Positions 8,750-17,255 of a DNA stretch of 64,000 nucleotides are shown piece after piece. Position 1 is the first letter of the stretch. Every line of letters begins with the position of its first letter. A program made the position numbers and the translations under genes. This DNA comes from Thiorhodococcus minor (GTDB taxonomy: Bacteria > Pseudomonadota > Gammaproteobacteria > Chromatiales > Chromatiaceae). The notes under the pieces are model-generated. The model saw only the letters and a program-made list of their open reading frames with translations, was not told the origin of the DNA and did no database searches. The stretch covers positions 1-64,000 of the forward strand of contig NZ_JAAIJQ010000022.1 of the NCBI RefSeq assembly GCF_010820565.1, written 5' to 3'.

Positions 8750-9135
8750 GCGACCGGCCCGGCAGGTCCGAGGCTTGCGTCTGAGCAACCGACGCTGCAT
8801 CCGTCTCGATCCGCCACTGGCTCAAGTCTAGGCTGCGTAGGAGTGGCGCACCGCTGTGACGCCGCTCCCAAGTGACGATGCCATTGCGCCGAGCACAAGC
8901 GAGCCGCGTCTGTCGGTCTCGCGCCCCATGGATAGAGTGTGAAAGGTGCGCGCCGAGCCGAAATCACCGCGTAATTTCCGAGGCTTTGGGGTTAGAATTC
9001 GAGTCGGCTCGGTTCTCCGTCCCAGCTTGCGTGGCTCGACTGATTCGGTCATTCGCGGCGCTTGGTATCATGTGTACGGGAGGCGGGGGCGGCCGTCCCC
9101 CATACTCCAGGACTCAACGAATCAGCGAGAACATC
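8750..9135. other. Gap before mdoG
   Basis: About 390 nt upstream of the mdoG start. The first part is the out-of-frame tail after the PilZ gene. The mdoG frame stays open upstream to 8872, but no signal peptide or start site supports extending it. I see no confident promoter elements. Confidence 0.4.
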
Positions 9136-10701
9136 ATGACGATTGCTCGGCTGCTCGGAATTCTGTCGTTCGGAGTCGCCCTGGGCTCTGGTCTCCCCCT
9201 CTCTGCCGCCGACACCCCAGGTGTCGTCGAGCCGGTTCCGGCGGAGGGCGCACCCGGCGACTTCACCTTCGCCGCGGTGGCTCGGCGCGCGGAAGAGCTT
9301 TCCACCCGGGATTTCGAGCCCGACCGACCGGCACTGCCGGATTATCTGGCGGACCTGGATTACGACGGTTATCGTGACATCCGTTTCAACCGCGAAGAGA
9401 GCATTTGGAAAGAGGACGGGCTGCCCTTCCAGATGCAGCTCTTTCCTCGCGGTTTTCTGTTCAAGGATCGCCTGACCGTCAATGTCGTCGAGGATGGCGT
9501 CGCGCGGCCGCTGCCCTTTCGGCACGACCTCTTCGATTACGGCAAGAACGACGTCCCCGCGGAAATGCCCGCGGATCTCGGCTTCGCCGGACTGCGCCTC
9601 CTGTATCCCATCAATCGCGATTCGGTCTTCGACGAGGTCATCGTCTTTCTTGGCGCGAGCTACTTCCGCGCCGTCTCCAAGGGGCTGAGCTACGGCATCA
9701 CGGCGCGCGGCCTCGCCCTCGACACCGGGTTGCCGACCAAGGAGGAATTCCCGGTCTTTCGCGAATTCTGGGTGCGCAAGCCAGCCCAGGATGCGGTCGA
9801 CATCAGGGTCTACGCCCTGCTGGATAGCGAGAGCGCCTCAGGAGCCTACAGCTTCTTGATCCGTCCGGGCATGGAGACCGTGGTCGATGTCAAGGCGCAC
9901 ATCTTCATGCGCAAATCGGTCAAGAAGATCGGGATCGCGCCCCTTACGAGCATGTTCTTCCACGGCGAGAATACCGACAGGTTCGTGGACGACTTCCGGC
10001 CCGAGGTCCACGATTCCGACGGTCTCTTGGTGGTGGACGGCACGGGCGAGCGCATCTGGCGTCCCTTGGTCAATCCGCTCGGTCTGCGCGTCAGCGACTT
10101 CGTCGCCGAGAATCCCCAGGCATTCGGGCTCCTGCAGCGCGACCGCAGCTTCGAGGACTATCAAGACCTCGAGGCCCACTATCACAATCGTCCCAGCGCC
10201 TTGATCGAGCCGGTCGGGGACTGGGGCAAGGGCGTGGTCGAGCTGGTCGAGATCCCGAGCAATGCGGAGCGCTACGACAATATCGTCGCCTACTGGATGC
10301 CCGAGCGCAGGCCGGAGGCCGGCGAGTCCTGGAGACTCGAATACCGCCTGAGATTCGGGAGGGATCTCGAGACCGGTCTCATGGGGGGGCGAGTGAAGGC
10401 GACGCGTATCGGGGCCGCGGGCACGGACATCCTGGATCCGAGCCGCCGCAAGCTGGTGGTCGATTTCGTCGGCGAGTCGCTGGCGCAGCTCGATCCGGAG
10501 ACCGAGCTCGAGGCCGTCGTCACCAGTACAACGGGCAGGCTTTCCATGCCGGTGGCTCAGCCCAATCCCGAGACCAAGGGGTGGCGACTCTTCTTCGAGC
10601 TCGACCCCGATGGCAAGAAGCCGGCGGATCTGAGGGCCTTTCTGCGCCATGGGCATGACGTCCTGAGCGAGACCTGGAGCTTCAGATGGGTGAGGGAATA
10701 G
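9136..10701 (+). CDS. mdoG: Glucan biosynthesis protein G
   Basis: A 521-residue periplasmic protein of the MdoG/OpgG family, with a signal peptide (about 1-24, ending ALS/AAD) and then the family opening FTFAAVARRAEELS and YRDIRFNREESIW. Family length is about 510-550, so it is full length. OpgG and its paralogue OpgD act on beta-1,2-glucan backbones in the periplasm during osmoregulated periplasmic glucan synthesis; OpgD-type members are now placed in GH186 as beta-1,2-glucanases. ATG 9136 is preferred over earlier in-frame starts because it begins the signal peptide. mdoH lies 540 nt downstream on the same strand. Confidence 0.93.
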   Translation: MTIARLLGILSFGVALGSGLPLSAADTPGVVEPVPAEGAPGDFTFAAVARRAEELSTRDFEPDRPALPDYLADLDYDGYRDIRFNREESIWKEDGLPFQMQLFPRGFLFKDRLTVNVVEDGVARPLPFRHDLFDYGKNDVPAEMPADLGFAGLRLLYPINRDSVFDEVIVFLGASYFRAVSKGLSYGITARGLALDTGLPTKEEFPVFREFWVRKPAQDAVDIRVYALLDSESASGAYSFLIRPGMETVVDVKAHIFMRKSVKKIGIAPLTSMFFHGENTDRFVDDFRPEVHDSDGLLVVDGTGERIWRPLVNPLGLRVSDFVAENPQAFGLLQRDRSFEDYQDLEAHYHNRPSALIEPVGDWGKGVVELVEIPSNAERYDNIVAYWMPERRPEAGESWRLEYRLRFGRDLETGLMGGRVKATRIGAAGTDILDPSRRKLVVDFVGESLAQLDPETELEAVVTSTTGRLSMPVAQPNPETKGWRLFFELDPDGKKPADLRAFLRHGHDVLSETWSFRWVRE

Positions 10702-11234
10702 CCAGGCCGATCGGCGCGGTCGGCATCGGGGCGCCCATCAGAAGTCTGCCGGCCTTCGATCGGCGTGCCGTCGAGGAGCGTGCCGGGCGCTATTTGCATG
10801 CGCTCGGGGTGCAGCGTGATGCAGAGGCCGGCGTCCTCCTCCAGCGTGTCGTCAAGCGAGTAGAGCTGCGCGCGGCACTTGGTCAGCTGGGCGACCCGTT
10901 CGAGGCCGCCGTCGAGGAGGTCCATTCGCTGCTCGACCAATGGCTAGTCTCCGAGCTCGGCCTGGAGCGCGATCCGGATGCCTTCTCGGCGGCCCGCGCG
11001 GCCGTCCTCGGCGGCGATGTTCCGGGCTGGACCTCCCGCTGGGCGGGGCTGAGCAACGAGCCGCTCGCGGAGCGCATCCGCGCCGAGCGGGTCCTGGCGG
11101 TGCCCGAGCGGGCGCCGCTGCGCATGGAGCCCACTCGCATCGAGCTCTGTTGCTACCGCCTCGGTCGCCGCCTGCTCCTTCGCATCGCCCGCTGGCTCGG
11201 CTGGCGCGGCAGGCACGCAACCCCCGCAGGTTAG
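10686..11234 (+). CDS. Unknown protein between mdoG and mdoH
   Basis: A 182-residue frame whose ATG lies inside the last codons of mdoG (16-nt overlap) and which ends 5 nt before the mdoH start. This tight packing suggests a real, translationally coupled gene. The protein is rich in Arg, Leu and Ala with amphipathic helices and no signal peptide, and ends in a basic, hydrophobic stretch (LGRRLLLRIARWLGWRGR) that may sit at the membrane. I do not recognise a family. The downstream MdoH is shorter than the E. coli enzyme at its N-terminus, so this could replace that cytoplasmic region as a separate polypeptide (inference); sequence likeness to that region is not evident. Confidence 0.65.
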   Translation: MGEGIARPIGAVGIGAPIRSLPAFDRRAVEERAGRYLHALGVQRDAEAGVLLQRVVKRVELRAALGQLGDPFEAAVEEVHSLLDQWLVSELGLERDPDAFSAARAAVLGGDVPGWTSRWAGLSNEPLAERIRAERVLAVPERAPLRMEPTRIELCCYRLGRRLLLRIARWLGWRGRHATPAG

Positions 11235-11239
11235 CCTCC

Positions 11240-13306
11240 ATGGCCTGGCTCCAGCACGCGCCGCTCCCCGCACAGCGATTTCACCGCGCCATCTACTTCA
11301 CCCTGGTCGTCGTCACGACGCTCTTCACCATGTCGCTGCTCTCGGCGGCGATCCAGGATGACGGCATCTCGCTGCTCGAGCTGGTGCTGCTCGCTCTGTA
11401 CACCATTCTCATGCTATGGATCAGCGCATCCTTCTGGACGGCTGCGATCGGGTTCGTGAGGCTGATGCGTTACCGGCGGCATGTCGATGCCGCGGCGGCG
11501 GATTCCGTGGTGCGGCCCTCGGAGCAGCCAGGCTTCCGGACGGCTCTGGTCATGCCGGTCTACAACGAGGATTCCGAGCGGGTGTTCGCCGGCCTCCGGG
11601 CCATGTACGAGTCGCTCGAGGCGACAGGTCAGCAAGCGGGCTTCGAGGTCTTCATTCTGAGCGATACCCGGGATCCGGACATCTGGATCCAAGAGGAGCT
11701 GCTATGGCGCCGATGGGTCGCGGATCTCGGTGAGCCCGCGCGCGTCTTCTACCGCAACCGTGTCGAGAACCGCGCCCGCAAGAGCGGAAACGTCGCCGAC
11801 TTCTGCCGGGACTGGGGTGAGCGCTACCGCTACATGATCGTCCTGGATGCGGACAGCATCATGAGCGGCGAGACGCTCGTCGAGATGGTTCGGCGCATGG
11901 AGGCGGATGCTCGGCTGGCGCTCCTGCAGGTGCCGCCGATCCCCGTCAATCGCGCCTCCTTCTTCGCGCGCATGCTGCAGTTCGCCGGCAGCCTCTATGG
12001 GCGGATGTTCGCCGCCGGGCTGGCCTTCTGGCAGCAGGATACGGCCAATTTCTGGGGTCACAACGCCATCCTGCGCGTGCGCCCCTTCGCCGAGCACTGC
12101 GGTCTTCCCAGGCTTCCGGGCAAGGAGCCCTTCGGCGGCGAGATCCTGAGTCACGACTTCGTCGAGGCGGCCTTGTTGGCGCGCGCGGGCTGGAAGGTGC
12201 GGCTCGCCTACGACCTCGGCGGCTCCTATGAGGAGATTCCGCCGACCCTGATCGACTATGCCAAGCGCGATCGGCGCTGGTGCCAAGGCAATCTGCAGCA
12301 CGCCAGGCTCGTCATGGCACGTGGCTTCAAGCCCTTGAGCCGCATCCACTTCGCCATGGGCGTGATGTCCTACGCGGCCTCGCCCCTCTGGCTGCTGTTT
12401 CTCGTGGCAACTGGCATCGAGGCCTATCTCAAGAGTCTCAAGTCGCCGGTCTACTTCTTCGGCCACAATGCGCTGCCGATCTGGCCGGAATCCTATGTGG
12501 TCGAGATGACCACTGTGCTCTGGGTGACGCTCGCCATTCTCTTCCTGCCGAAGATCCTCGCCTTGATGCTCCTGGCCACGGATCGCGAGGAGGCCGAACG
12601 CTTCGGCGGCCTGCGCGGCGCCAGCCTGAGCGTCCTCATCGAGAGCCTGCTGTCGGTCTTGCTGGCGCCCGTCTTGATGCTGTTTCAGAGCAAGTTCGTG
12701 GCGGCCATCCTGCTGCGGACGACGGTTGGCTGGCCGGCACAGCGGCGCGGCGATCATCAGACAGGTGTCCTCGAGGCCATGAGGGCGCATGGCATTCACA
12801 CCCTGATCGCCTTTCTGACGGGCTATCTCGCCTACGTCTACGTCCAGGACTTCTTCTGGTGGTTCACGCCGGTGCTCGCCGGTCTGGCCTTGTCCATACC
12901 TGTCTCGATCCTCACCAGCCGAACCTCGCTCGGAAGGCATGCCAAGCGCGCCGGCCTCTTCCTGACACCCGCCGAGACCGAAGAGCCGGACGTGCTCACA
13001 CGATTGGACGCGCGGCTGACCGATGCCTTGCCTTCGGGGCCTCGCGGCGGCAGCGCTCAGCCGCTCTGGACTGCGGCCATGACGGAGCCCTGTCTCTATG
13101 CCTTGCACGACTCCATGCTGCATGACGCACCCTCGAGCCGGCGCCACCGTCATGCCTTGGAGGGGCTCGTCCTGCAGCTGCAGGACGACGGGCCCGACTC
13201 TCTGGGTCTGGCCGAGAAACGCGCCTTGCTGTCCCACCGCGAGGGGCTTCGTCTATTGCACACCAGGCTCTGGGCCGGCGCCGATCTTCCGGGGCCCGGC
13301 GGCTGA
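11240..13306 (+). CDS. mdoH: Glucan glucosyltransferase H
   Basis: A 688-residue GT2-type membrane glucosyltransferase that builds the beta-1,2-glucan backbone from UDP-glucose. Two N-terminal TM helices are followed by the catalytic domain: the TALVMPVYNED opening, the DAD metal-binding motif at residues 203-205 (VLDADS), the conserved SHDFVEAALL acceptor/catalytic segment and the RRWCQGNL (QxxRW-like) motif. Several more TM helices then form the channel. The E. coli protein is about 847 residues; this one lacks much of the N-terminal cytoplasmic part. ATG 11240 was chosen because the hydrophobic N-terminus begins there, 5 nt after the previous stop. Confidence 0.93.
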   Translation: MAWLQHAPLPAQRFHRAIYFTLVVVTTLFTMSLLSAAIQDDGISLLELVLLALYTILMLWISASFWTAAIGFVRLMRYRRHVDAAAADSVVRPSEQPGFRTALVMPVYNEDSERVFAGLRAMYESLEATGQQAGFEVFILSDTRDPDIWIQEELLWRRWVADLGEPARVFYRNRVENRARKSGNVADFCRDWGERYRYMIVLDADSIMSGETLVEMVRRMEADARLALLQVPPIPVNRASFFARMLQFAGSLYGRMFAAGLAFWQQDTANFWGHNAILRVRPFAEHCGLPRLPGKEPFGGEILSHDFVEAALLARAGWKVRLAYDLGGSYEEIPPTLIDYAKRDRRWCQGNLQHARLVMARGFKPLSRIHFAMGVMSYAASPLWLLFLVATGIEAYLKSLKSPVYFFGHNALPIWPESYVVEMTTVLWVTLAILFLPKILALMLLATDREEAERFGGLRGASLSVLIESLLSVLLAPVLMLFQSKFVAAILLRTTVGWPAQRRGDHQTGVLEAMRAHGIHTLIAFLTGYLAYVYVQDFFWWFTPVLAGLALSIPVSILTSRTSLGRHAKRAGLFLTPAETEEPDVLTRLDARLTDALPSGPRGGSAQPLWTAAMTEPCLYALHDSMLHDAPSSRRHRHALEGLVLQLQDDGPDSLGLAEKRALLSHREGLRLLHTRLWAGADLPGPGG

Positions 13307-13553
13307 TCGCTTGGGCGTGGCTTGCTCTGGATCGATCGCTGGAGCCGCAGAGAAGGCTGAGCGGCGCGGGGAGAACGAGCAACCTGCGCTCTTGGTCCTC
13401 AGCAGCCAGACCGTCGACGATGCCATGCCTCGCCCCCTTTACACTGTCCTGGCCGCCGAAAGCGCCAACCAATATTGCTACACTCAGTATGGTTGAAGCG
13501 GTTCTCCTGATGCGCTGCAACCTCAGGCACAAAGGTGATGCTGGAGGAACGAC

Positions 13554-13856
13554 ATGAGCACGAACGGCTTGGTGTGTGGGTTCTGTCTGATGCTGGGCGC
13601 GAGCGCGGCGATTGCCCAGCCGGGACTCAATCTCTTGGGTCAAACCGCGGAGCCGGCGGGCTCCGCCGCGAAGGAGTGGGGGATCGCCTGCAGCTGGACG
13701 GCCCGCGACAAGGGCTATCGGAATCTGAATGTCGGAGAGTGCTCGGTGACCAAATCGGCCCACCTGCCGAGTCAGACCGACTACTGGGTCGAGCTTGGGA
13801 AGAGCTGGGACTATTGCGCTGGATGGATGCGCAACGCCGGCGTCCAAGGCTGGTGA
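13554..13856 (+). CDS. Small secreted protein of unknown family
   Basis: A 100-residue protein with a good ribosome site (GGAGG 6 nt before ATG) and a signal peptide ending near residue 21 (AIA/QPG). The mature part has three cysteines (ACSW, GECS, DYCAGW) and several Trp/Tyr. I recognise no family. It stands alone, with 247 nt upstream from mdoH and a strong terminator-like hairpin downstream, so it is probably monocistronic. Confidence 0.7.
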   Translation: MSTNGLVCGFCLMLGASAAIAQPGLNLLGQTAEPAGSAAKEWGIACSWTARDKGYRNLNVGECSVTKSAHLPSQTDYWVELGKSWDYCAGWMRNAGVQGW

Positions 13857-13895
13857 AGCCCAGGCGGGTGTTGTTCTTCGCTCTGATTCGCGAAG

Positions 13896-13945
13896 CACCG
13901 GCCTTTGGGCGAGGACACGCCCAAAGACCGGTGAATCGGTTTTTG
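13896..13945 (+). terminator. Rho-independent terminator
   Basis: Sixteen-base arms, CACCGGCCTTTGGGCG and its near-perfect complement with one mismatch, enclose a 6-nt loop and are followed after AATCGG by a run of T. This fits a terminator for the small secreted protein gene. Confidence 0.75.
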
Positions 13946-13967
13946 GTATACCCTTGAGCGCGCGAGC

Positions 13968-14567
13968 AAGCACGTTGCTATCGATGCCAGGGTCTCGACC
14001 GGTGAGCAGGCGCCGGACAATTAGCTCCAAGCGCTGAGAGCCGTCGCCGAGCGTATGGATTGGCACATCGCCGCCGAGTACATCGACCACGGCGTCAGAG
14101 GCGCCAAGGGAAGTGAGCGCAGACCGGGATACGACCGGCTCTACGACGCCACCGTCCGGAGTGAGAGCGATCTGGTGATGGCCTGGTCGGTTGATCGACT
14201 GGGGCGGTCGCTGCAGCAGCTCGTGGCACTGCTTTCCGACCTGCAGGCCAAGGACGTCGGTCTATATCTGCATCAGCAGGGCATCGACAGCACGACGGCG
14301 GCCGGTAAAGCCATGGTCCAGATGTGCGGCGTGTTCGCCGAATTCGAGCGGGCCATGATTCGCGAGCGAGCTCGCGCCGGACTCGAGCGTGCTCGCGCCC
14401 AGGGTAAGACCCTCGGCAGGCTCCGCACACCGGAGGTCGTCGAGGAAAGAATCCGTGCGGCGCGTCGACAAGGGCAAGGTATCAAAAAGATCGCTGCTGA
14501 GCTGGGTATCGGTGTCAGCACCGTGCAGCGCGTAGTGCACGGCCCCGCCCCAGCTCCAGGAGCGTGA
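13968..14567 (+). pseudogene. Serine recombinase (resolvase/invertase), amber-interrupted
   Basis: The frame from 14055 encodes most of a small serine recombinase: DRLGRSLQQLVALLSDL, the MCGVFAEFERAMIRER region and a C-terminal HTH_7 (IKKIAAELGIGVSTVQRVV). The missing N-terminus is present upstream in the same frame (KHVAIDARVSTGEQAPDN), including the catalytic Ser in the RVST motif, but a TAG at 14022-14024 separates them. Family members usually have Gln (CAG) at this place, so a single C-to-T change explains it. The ATG at 14055 would give a protein without the nucleophile. No good start is visible before 13968, so the 5' end is approximate. Confidence 0.8.
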
Positions 14568-14605
14568 CGCGGCTAAGTAAATCAGTGACAACCGTGAGCG
14601 AGCCC

Positions 14606-14860
14606 ATGACAACCACGATCACATTCGACTTCGATGCGTCCGCCTTCGGCGCGTTGCGTCTGGCGCCGAGCGAGTTCGCACGGGAGATGCGCATCGCCGC
14701 GGCGGTTCAGTGGTACGCACAAGGGATCGTGTCCCAAGGAAAGGCCGCAGAGCTTGCCGAGCTGACCCGAGCCGATTTCTTGGAGGAACTTCACCGCCGC
14801 AAGGTTCCGGCGTGCCAAGTGACGGCTGAAGAGCTCGCCAAGGAGATCCATGGCGCCTGA
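14606..14860 (+). CDS. UPF0175-family antitoxin
   Basis: An 84-residue protein of the UPF0175 type. After a short beta segment it has the typical helical core EMRIAAAVQWYAQGIVSQGKAAELAELTRADFLEEL, a DNA-binding-like helix-turn-helix region. It is encoded 11 nt overlapping a DUF3368 PIN-like gene, the standard toxin-antitoxin order with antitoxin first. The ATG at 14606 is the natural start; a GTG 12 nt upstream is possible. It is expected to neutralise the downstream toxin and autoregulate. Confidence 0.85.
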   Translation: MTTTITFDFDASAFGALRLAPSEFAREMRIAAAVQWYAQGIVSQGKAAELAELTRADFLEELHRRKVPACQVTAEELAKEIHGA

Positions 14861-15362
14861 TCGCTGGGTCGTCAATGCCTCGCCGTTGATCTTGCTTGGC
14901 AAGGTCGAGCAGATTCAGCTGCTCGGTGCCTTGGCGGGAGAAATTGCGGTACCCAGAGCCGTGATTCGGGAGGTCGGCGCCAAGACGGATGGTGCGCCCA
15001 AGGTCCAAACGCTGATGGCTCTCGAGTCGGCGATCATCGTGGATGACGAACTCCCACCAGCCAACATCCTCAGCTGGGATCTCGGCCCCGGGGAAACCCA
15101 AGTCATCAGCCATGCTGTCATGCATTCCGCCGACCGTGTCGTCCTCGACGACCTGGAGGCCAGGCGTTGCGCAAAGGCCATGGGCCTCACAATCATCGGC
15201 ACCCTGGGTATCGTGGGTCGTGCGAAGGTCAGGGGGCTGATCGAGCGAGCGGAGCCTGTGATTCGGCGACTGCGGGAATCAGGACTCTACGTCTCGGACG
15301 ACTTGGTCCAGAAGCTACTTCGAGAAGTGGGCGAAGACATGGCATCTGGGCGAGATTACTAA
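14850..15362 (+). CDS. DUF3368 PIN-like toxin
   Basis: A 170-residue PIN-fold nuclease-like protein. Acidic residues fit a PIN site: the early NASPLILLGK segment (Asn where many PIN proteins have Asp), the GPGETQVISHA segment with Glu, and VVLDDLEARRCAKAMG with paired Asp. DUF3368 proteins are the toxins of UPF0175 pairs, probably RNA nucleases. The start overlaps the antitoxin stop by 11 nt, so they are coupled. The pair sits next to a broken recombinase, in line with an acquired island. Confidence 0.85.
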   Translation: MAPDRWVVNASPLILLGKVEQIQLLGALAGEIAVPRAVIREVGAKTDGAPKVQTLMALESAIIVDDELPPANILSWDLGPGETQVISHAVMHSADRVVLDDLEARRCAKAMGLTIIGTLGIVGRAKVRGLIERAEPVIRRLRESGLYVSDDLVQKLLREVGEDMASGRDY

Positions 15363-15826
15363 AATTTACACGTATCCTGCTCAGACCCTAGGATGCGTTG
15401 CGGGACTCCCAGTCGCCCCAACGCCCTCGCGACGAGACAGCCTTTTAGCCTGGGCTCGTTCCGCTCCGGGGCACGGCGGCGGCACTCGGCGCCCTGCCAC
15501 GCCCTTACGATGAATGACTCAACGGTGTGAGGGGTGCACGCTGCATATCCCCTCCGCGCCTCGGGCACAGCCCTCGGTACTGCGCCGCTACGCCCGCGCC
15601 CACACCGACCGGGGCCGCTCGGCTTCGCTGCGCTCTCCGGGCCTCGCGGAAAGGAAACGTACACCAAACCCGGCTGGACGGAAGCCGCCCAGGCGGTGCC
15701 TCAGCACCGTGGCCCGGATGAAGCAACGCGGAATCCGAGATAGCGTCTATGCTGCGCATCCCCCATTGCCAAACGATTCGTCCCAACCGCGAGCCTGGAT
15801 TCCGCTTTGTTCCGGTCGCGGAGTGC
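15363..15826. other. Non-coding gap with degenerate repeats
   Basis: No convincing gene in about 460 nt. Two related segments lie in opposite orientation: GCCCGGATGAAGCAACGCGG near 15712 and an inverted, diverged copy near 15799-15822. They resemble the GCCCGGATGAAGCGCAGCGC class of proteobacterial intergenic repeats. The rest is GC-rich and shows no clear promoter or hairpin. Confidence 0.45.
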
Positions 15827-17245
15827 TCATGGGGATGCCTTTCCCGTGCTCAGGCTCTGCCTGGTTTCGGGTGCCAGGGTGCAGTGGCGCAGCAGGATGG
15901 TCGGCAGCACCTGTTGGCTGTCCCCCGTATCCCAGGACGTCTGCTGCGCCTTGGGCACCGCGAGTTGCTGATAGCCCTGACCCCGCAGCTGCCGGGTTTG
16001 CGATTGCTCGGGCGCAAGCGCGGCGCTGAGCCGATGCCGATGGGTCAGCGGTTGGCCTGCCGTCAGTGCCTCGCCGACGGGCGTGATGGGATCCTGCCCG
16101 GGCTCCAAGCCGACCAGCAGGAAACCGCCATTGGGGGCGGTGATCCAGCGCAGCTGACCCGCCCCGCTGCCGTCGCAGTATTGGTCGGCGCTGAAGATGC
16201 TCAGCATCGGCGGCACTAGGGCGCGGGCATGGCGATCGGCATAGCCGCCTGACTTGATGCAGGGCAGCAGCTCGATATGCGCCGGCGGATCGGCCTCCGA
16301 CGATGGCTGGGTGTAGCTGAAGTCGATCCACGAGCCCAGATACCACAGGTGCGACGGCAGGCCGGGCCAGGGCGGGGTCAATTGCACCCGATCCCAGTCG
16401 GCGATGCCGCCGGTCTCGAGTGCGAAGCGATAACTGGCGTCCGGATGCCGGTGGGCCCCGGTGAAGCCTCGGGTGGCCGCCGTCCCGCTGGTCGTCCCGG
16501 TACGAGGTTCCGCGGCCGATGCCTCGGTCCGCCCCATGGTGGTCACGATGAAGCGACCGGCGGCCTCCTCGTAGATCTGCCAGACATCGTTGCCGCGCTC
16601 GCCCGTCGGACAGCGCCGACCGATGAAGAACATTACGCTGTTGAGCGGCAAGGCCCGGGTCAGCTTGGTGGGTCGATCCTGTTGACAGACCAACAGCGGC
16701 ATGTAGGGAAAGGACCAGTGACCGGGCTCCGTGCCGACCATTGCGCCATCCTCCAGCGTTCGCGCCTGGACGCTGCCGCCGACCGGTGCGTTCGGATCGG
16801 ATTGTCGGTAGTCCAGGACATGCCCGCCGACGGTGATCCGGCCGGCTCGGGTTAGATGCGGATTCGCACCGTCGAGGTAGAGATCCAGAACCTGCATCTC
16901 GGCGCTCGTCTTGAGCTTGAGCCGATGCGCATGTTCGCCATGCAGCGTTCTGCCCCGGATCGGCAGATCCTGCTTCGCGTTCGCCCGCGGCAGTCTGCTC
17001 GGGTCCGTCATGGCCAGCACCAGCCGGCCGCGGGCCTCCTCAAGCTCGGACCAGCCCTTGGGACAGTGGGCGCCGCTCTGGCTGGCACGGTTGAACAGGA
17101 AGGCCACCATGCGCGGCTCATCCTCCGGATAGCCGTCCTCGGGCGGCGCCTGCGCAAACGCCGGCTGCAGCGCCGCCGTCGCGAGCGCGAGCAGTGCCAT
17201 CCGCGCCTTCGGCAGGCCGCCGCCGGTTGTCTTGTACGCTGTCAT
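15827..17245 (-). CDS. Secreted protein with three collar-like repeats
   Basis: A 472-residue exported protein with a signal peptide ending near residue 31 (AFA/QAP). It contains three internal units at about 46-187, 202-329 and 346-455. Each unit opens with a hydrophobic strand and an early Cys (C61, C212, C357), continues with a GR/GF-LV strand, carries an HxH motif (H105-H107, H265-H267, H402-H404) and ends in an LL-x(1-2)-C strand (C187, C329, C455). The CPxGW...GRLV...GExxHxH order of unit 1 resembles phage tail-collar domains, so a trimeric or binding role is possible; I do not recognise the full family. GAGGG lies 7 nt before the ATG, and the gene follows the 1342-residue gene by 10 nt. 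Confidence 0.75.
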   Translation of the reverse strand: MTAYKTTGGGLPKARMALLALATAALQPAFAQAPPEDGYPEDEPRMVAFLFNRASQSGAHCPKGWSELEEARGRLVLAMTDPSRLPRANAKQDLPIRGRTLHGEHAHRLKLKTSAEMQVLDLYLDGANPHLTRAGRITVGGHVLDYRQSDPNAPVGGSVQARTLEDGAMVGTEPGHWSFPYMPLLVCQQDRPTKLTRALPLNSVMFFIGRRCPTGERGNDVWQIYEEAAGRFIVTTMGRTEASAAEPRTGTTSGTAATRGFTGAHRHPDASYRFALETGGIADWDRVQLTPPWPGLPSHLWYLGSWIDFSYTQPSSEADPPAHIELLPCIKSGGYADRHARALVPPMLSIFSADQYCDGSGAGQLRWITAPNGGFLLVGLEPGQDPITPVGEALTAGQPLTHRHRLSAALAPEQSQTRQLRGQGYQQLAVPKAQQTSWDTGDSQQVLPTILLRHCTLAPETRQSLSTGKASP

Positions 17246-17255
17246 CGGTGCGCCC

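Noticed and set aside
8400-8831. 143-residue intact protein as the PilZ gene product
   Set aside because: The last 60 residues are unlike PilZ while the other frame continues the domain exactly, so the intact reading is the frameshifted one.
14055-14567. Complete small recombinase starting at ATG 14055
   Set aside because: It would lack the catalytic serine; the missing part is encoded upstream in the same frame before a TAG.
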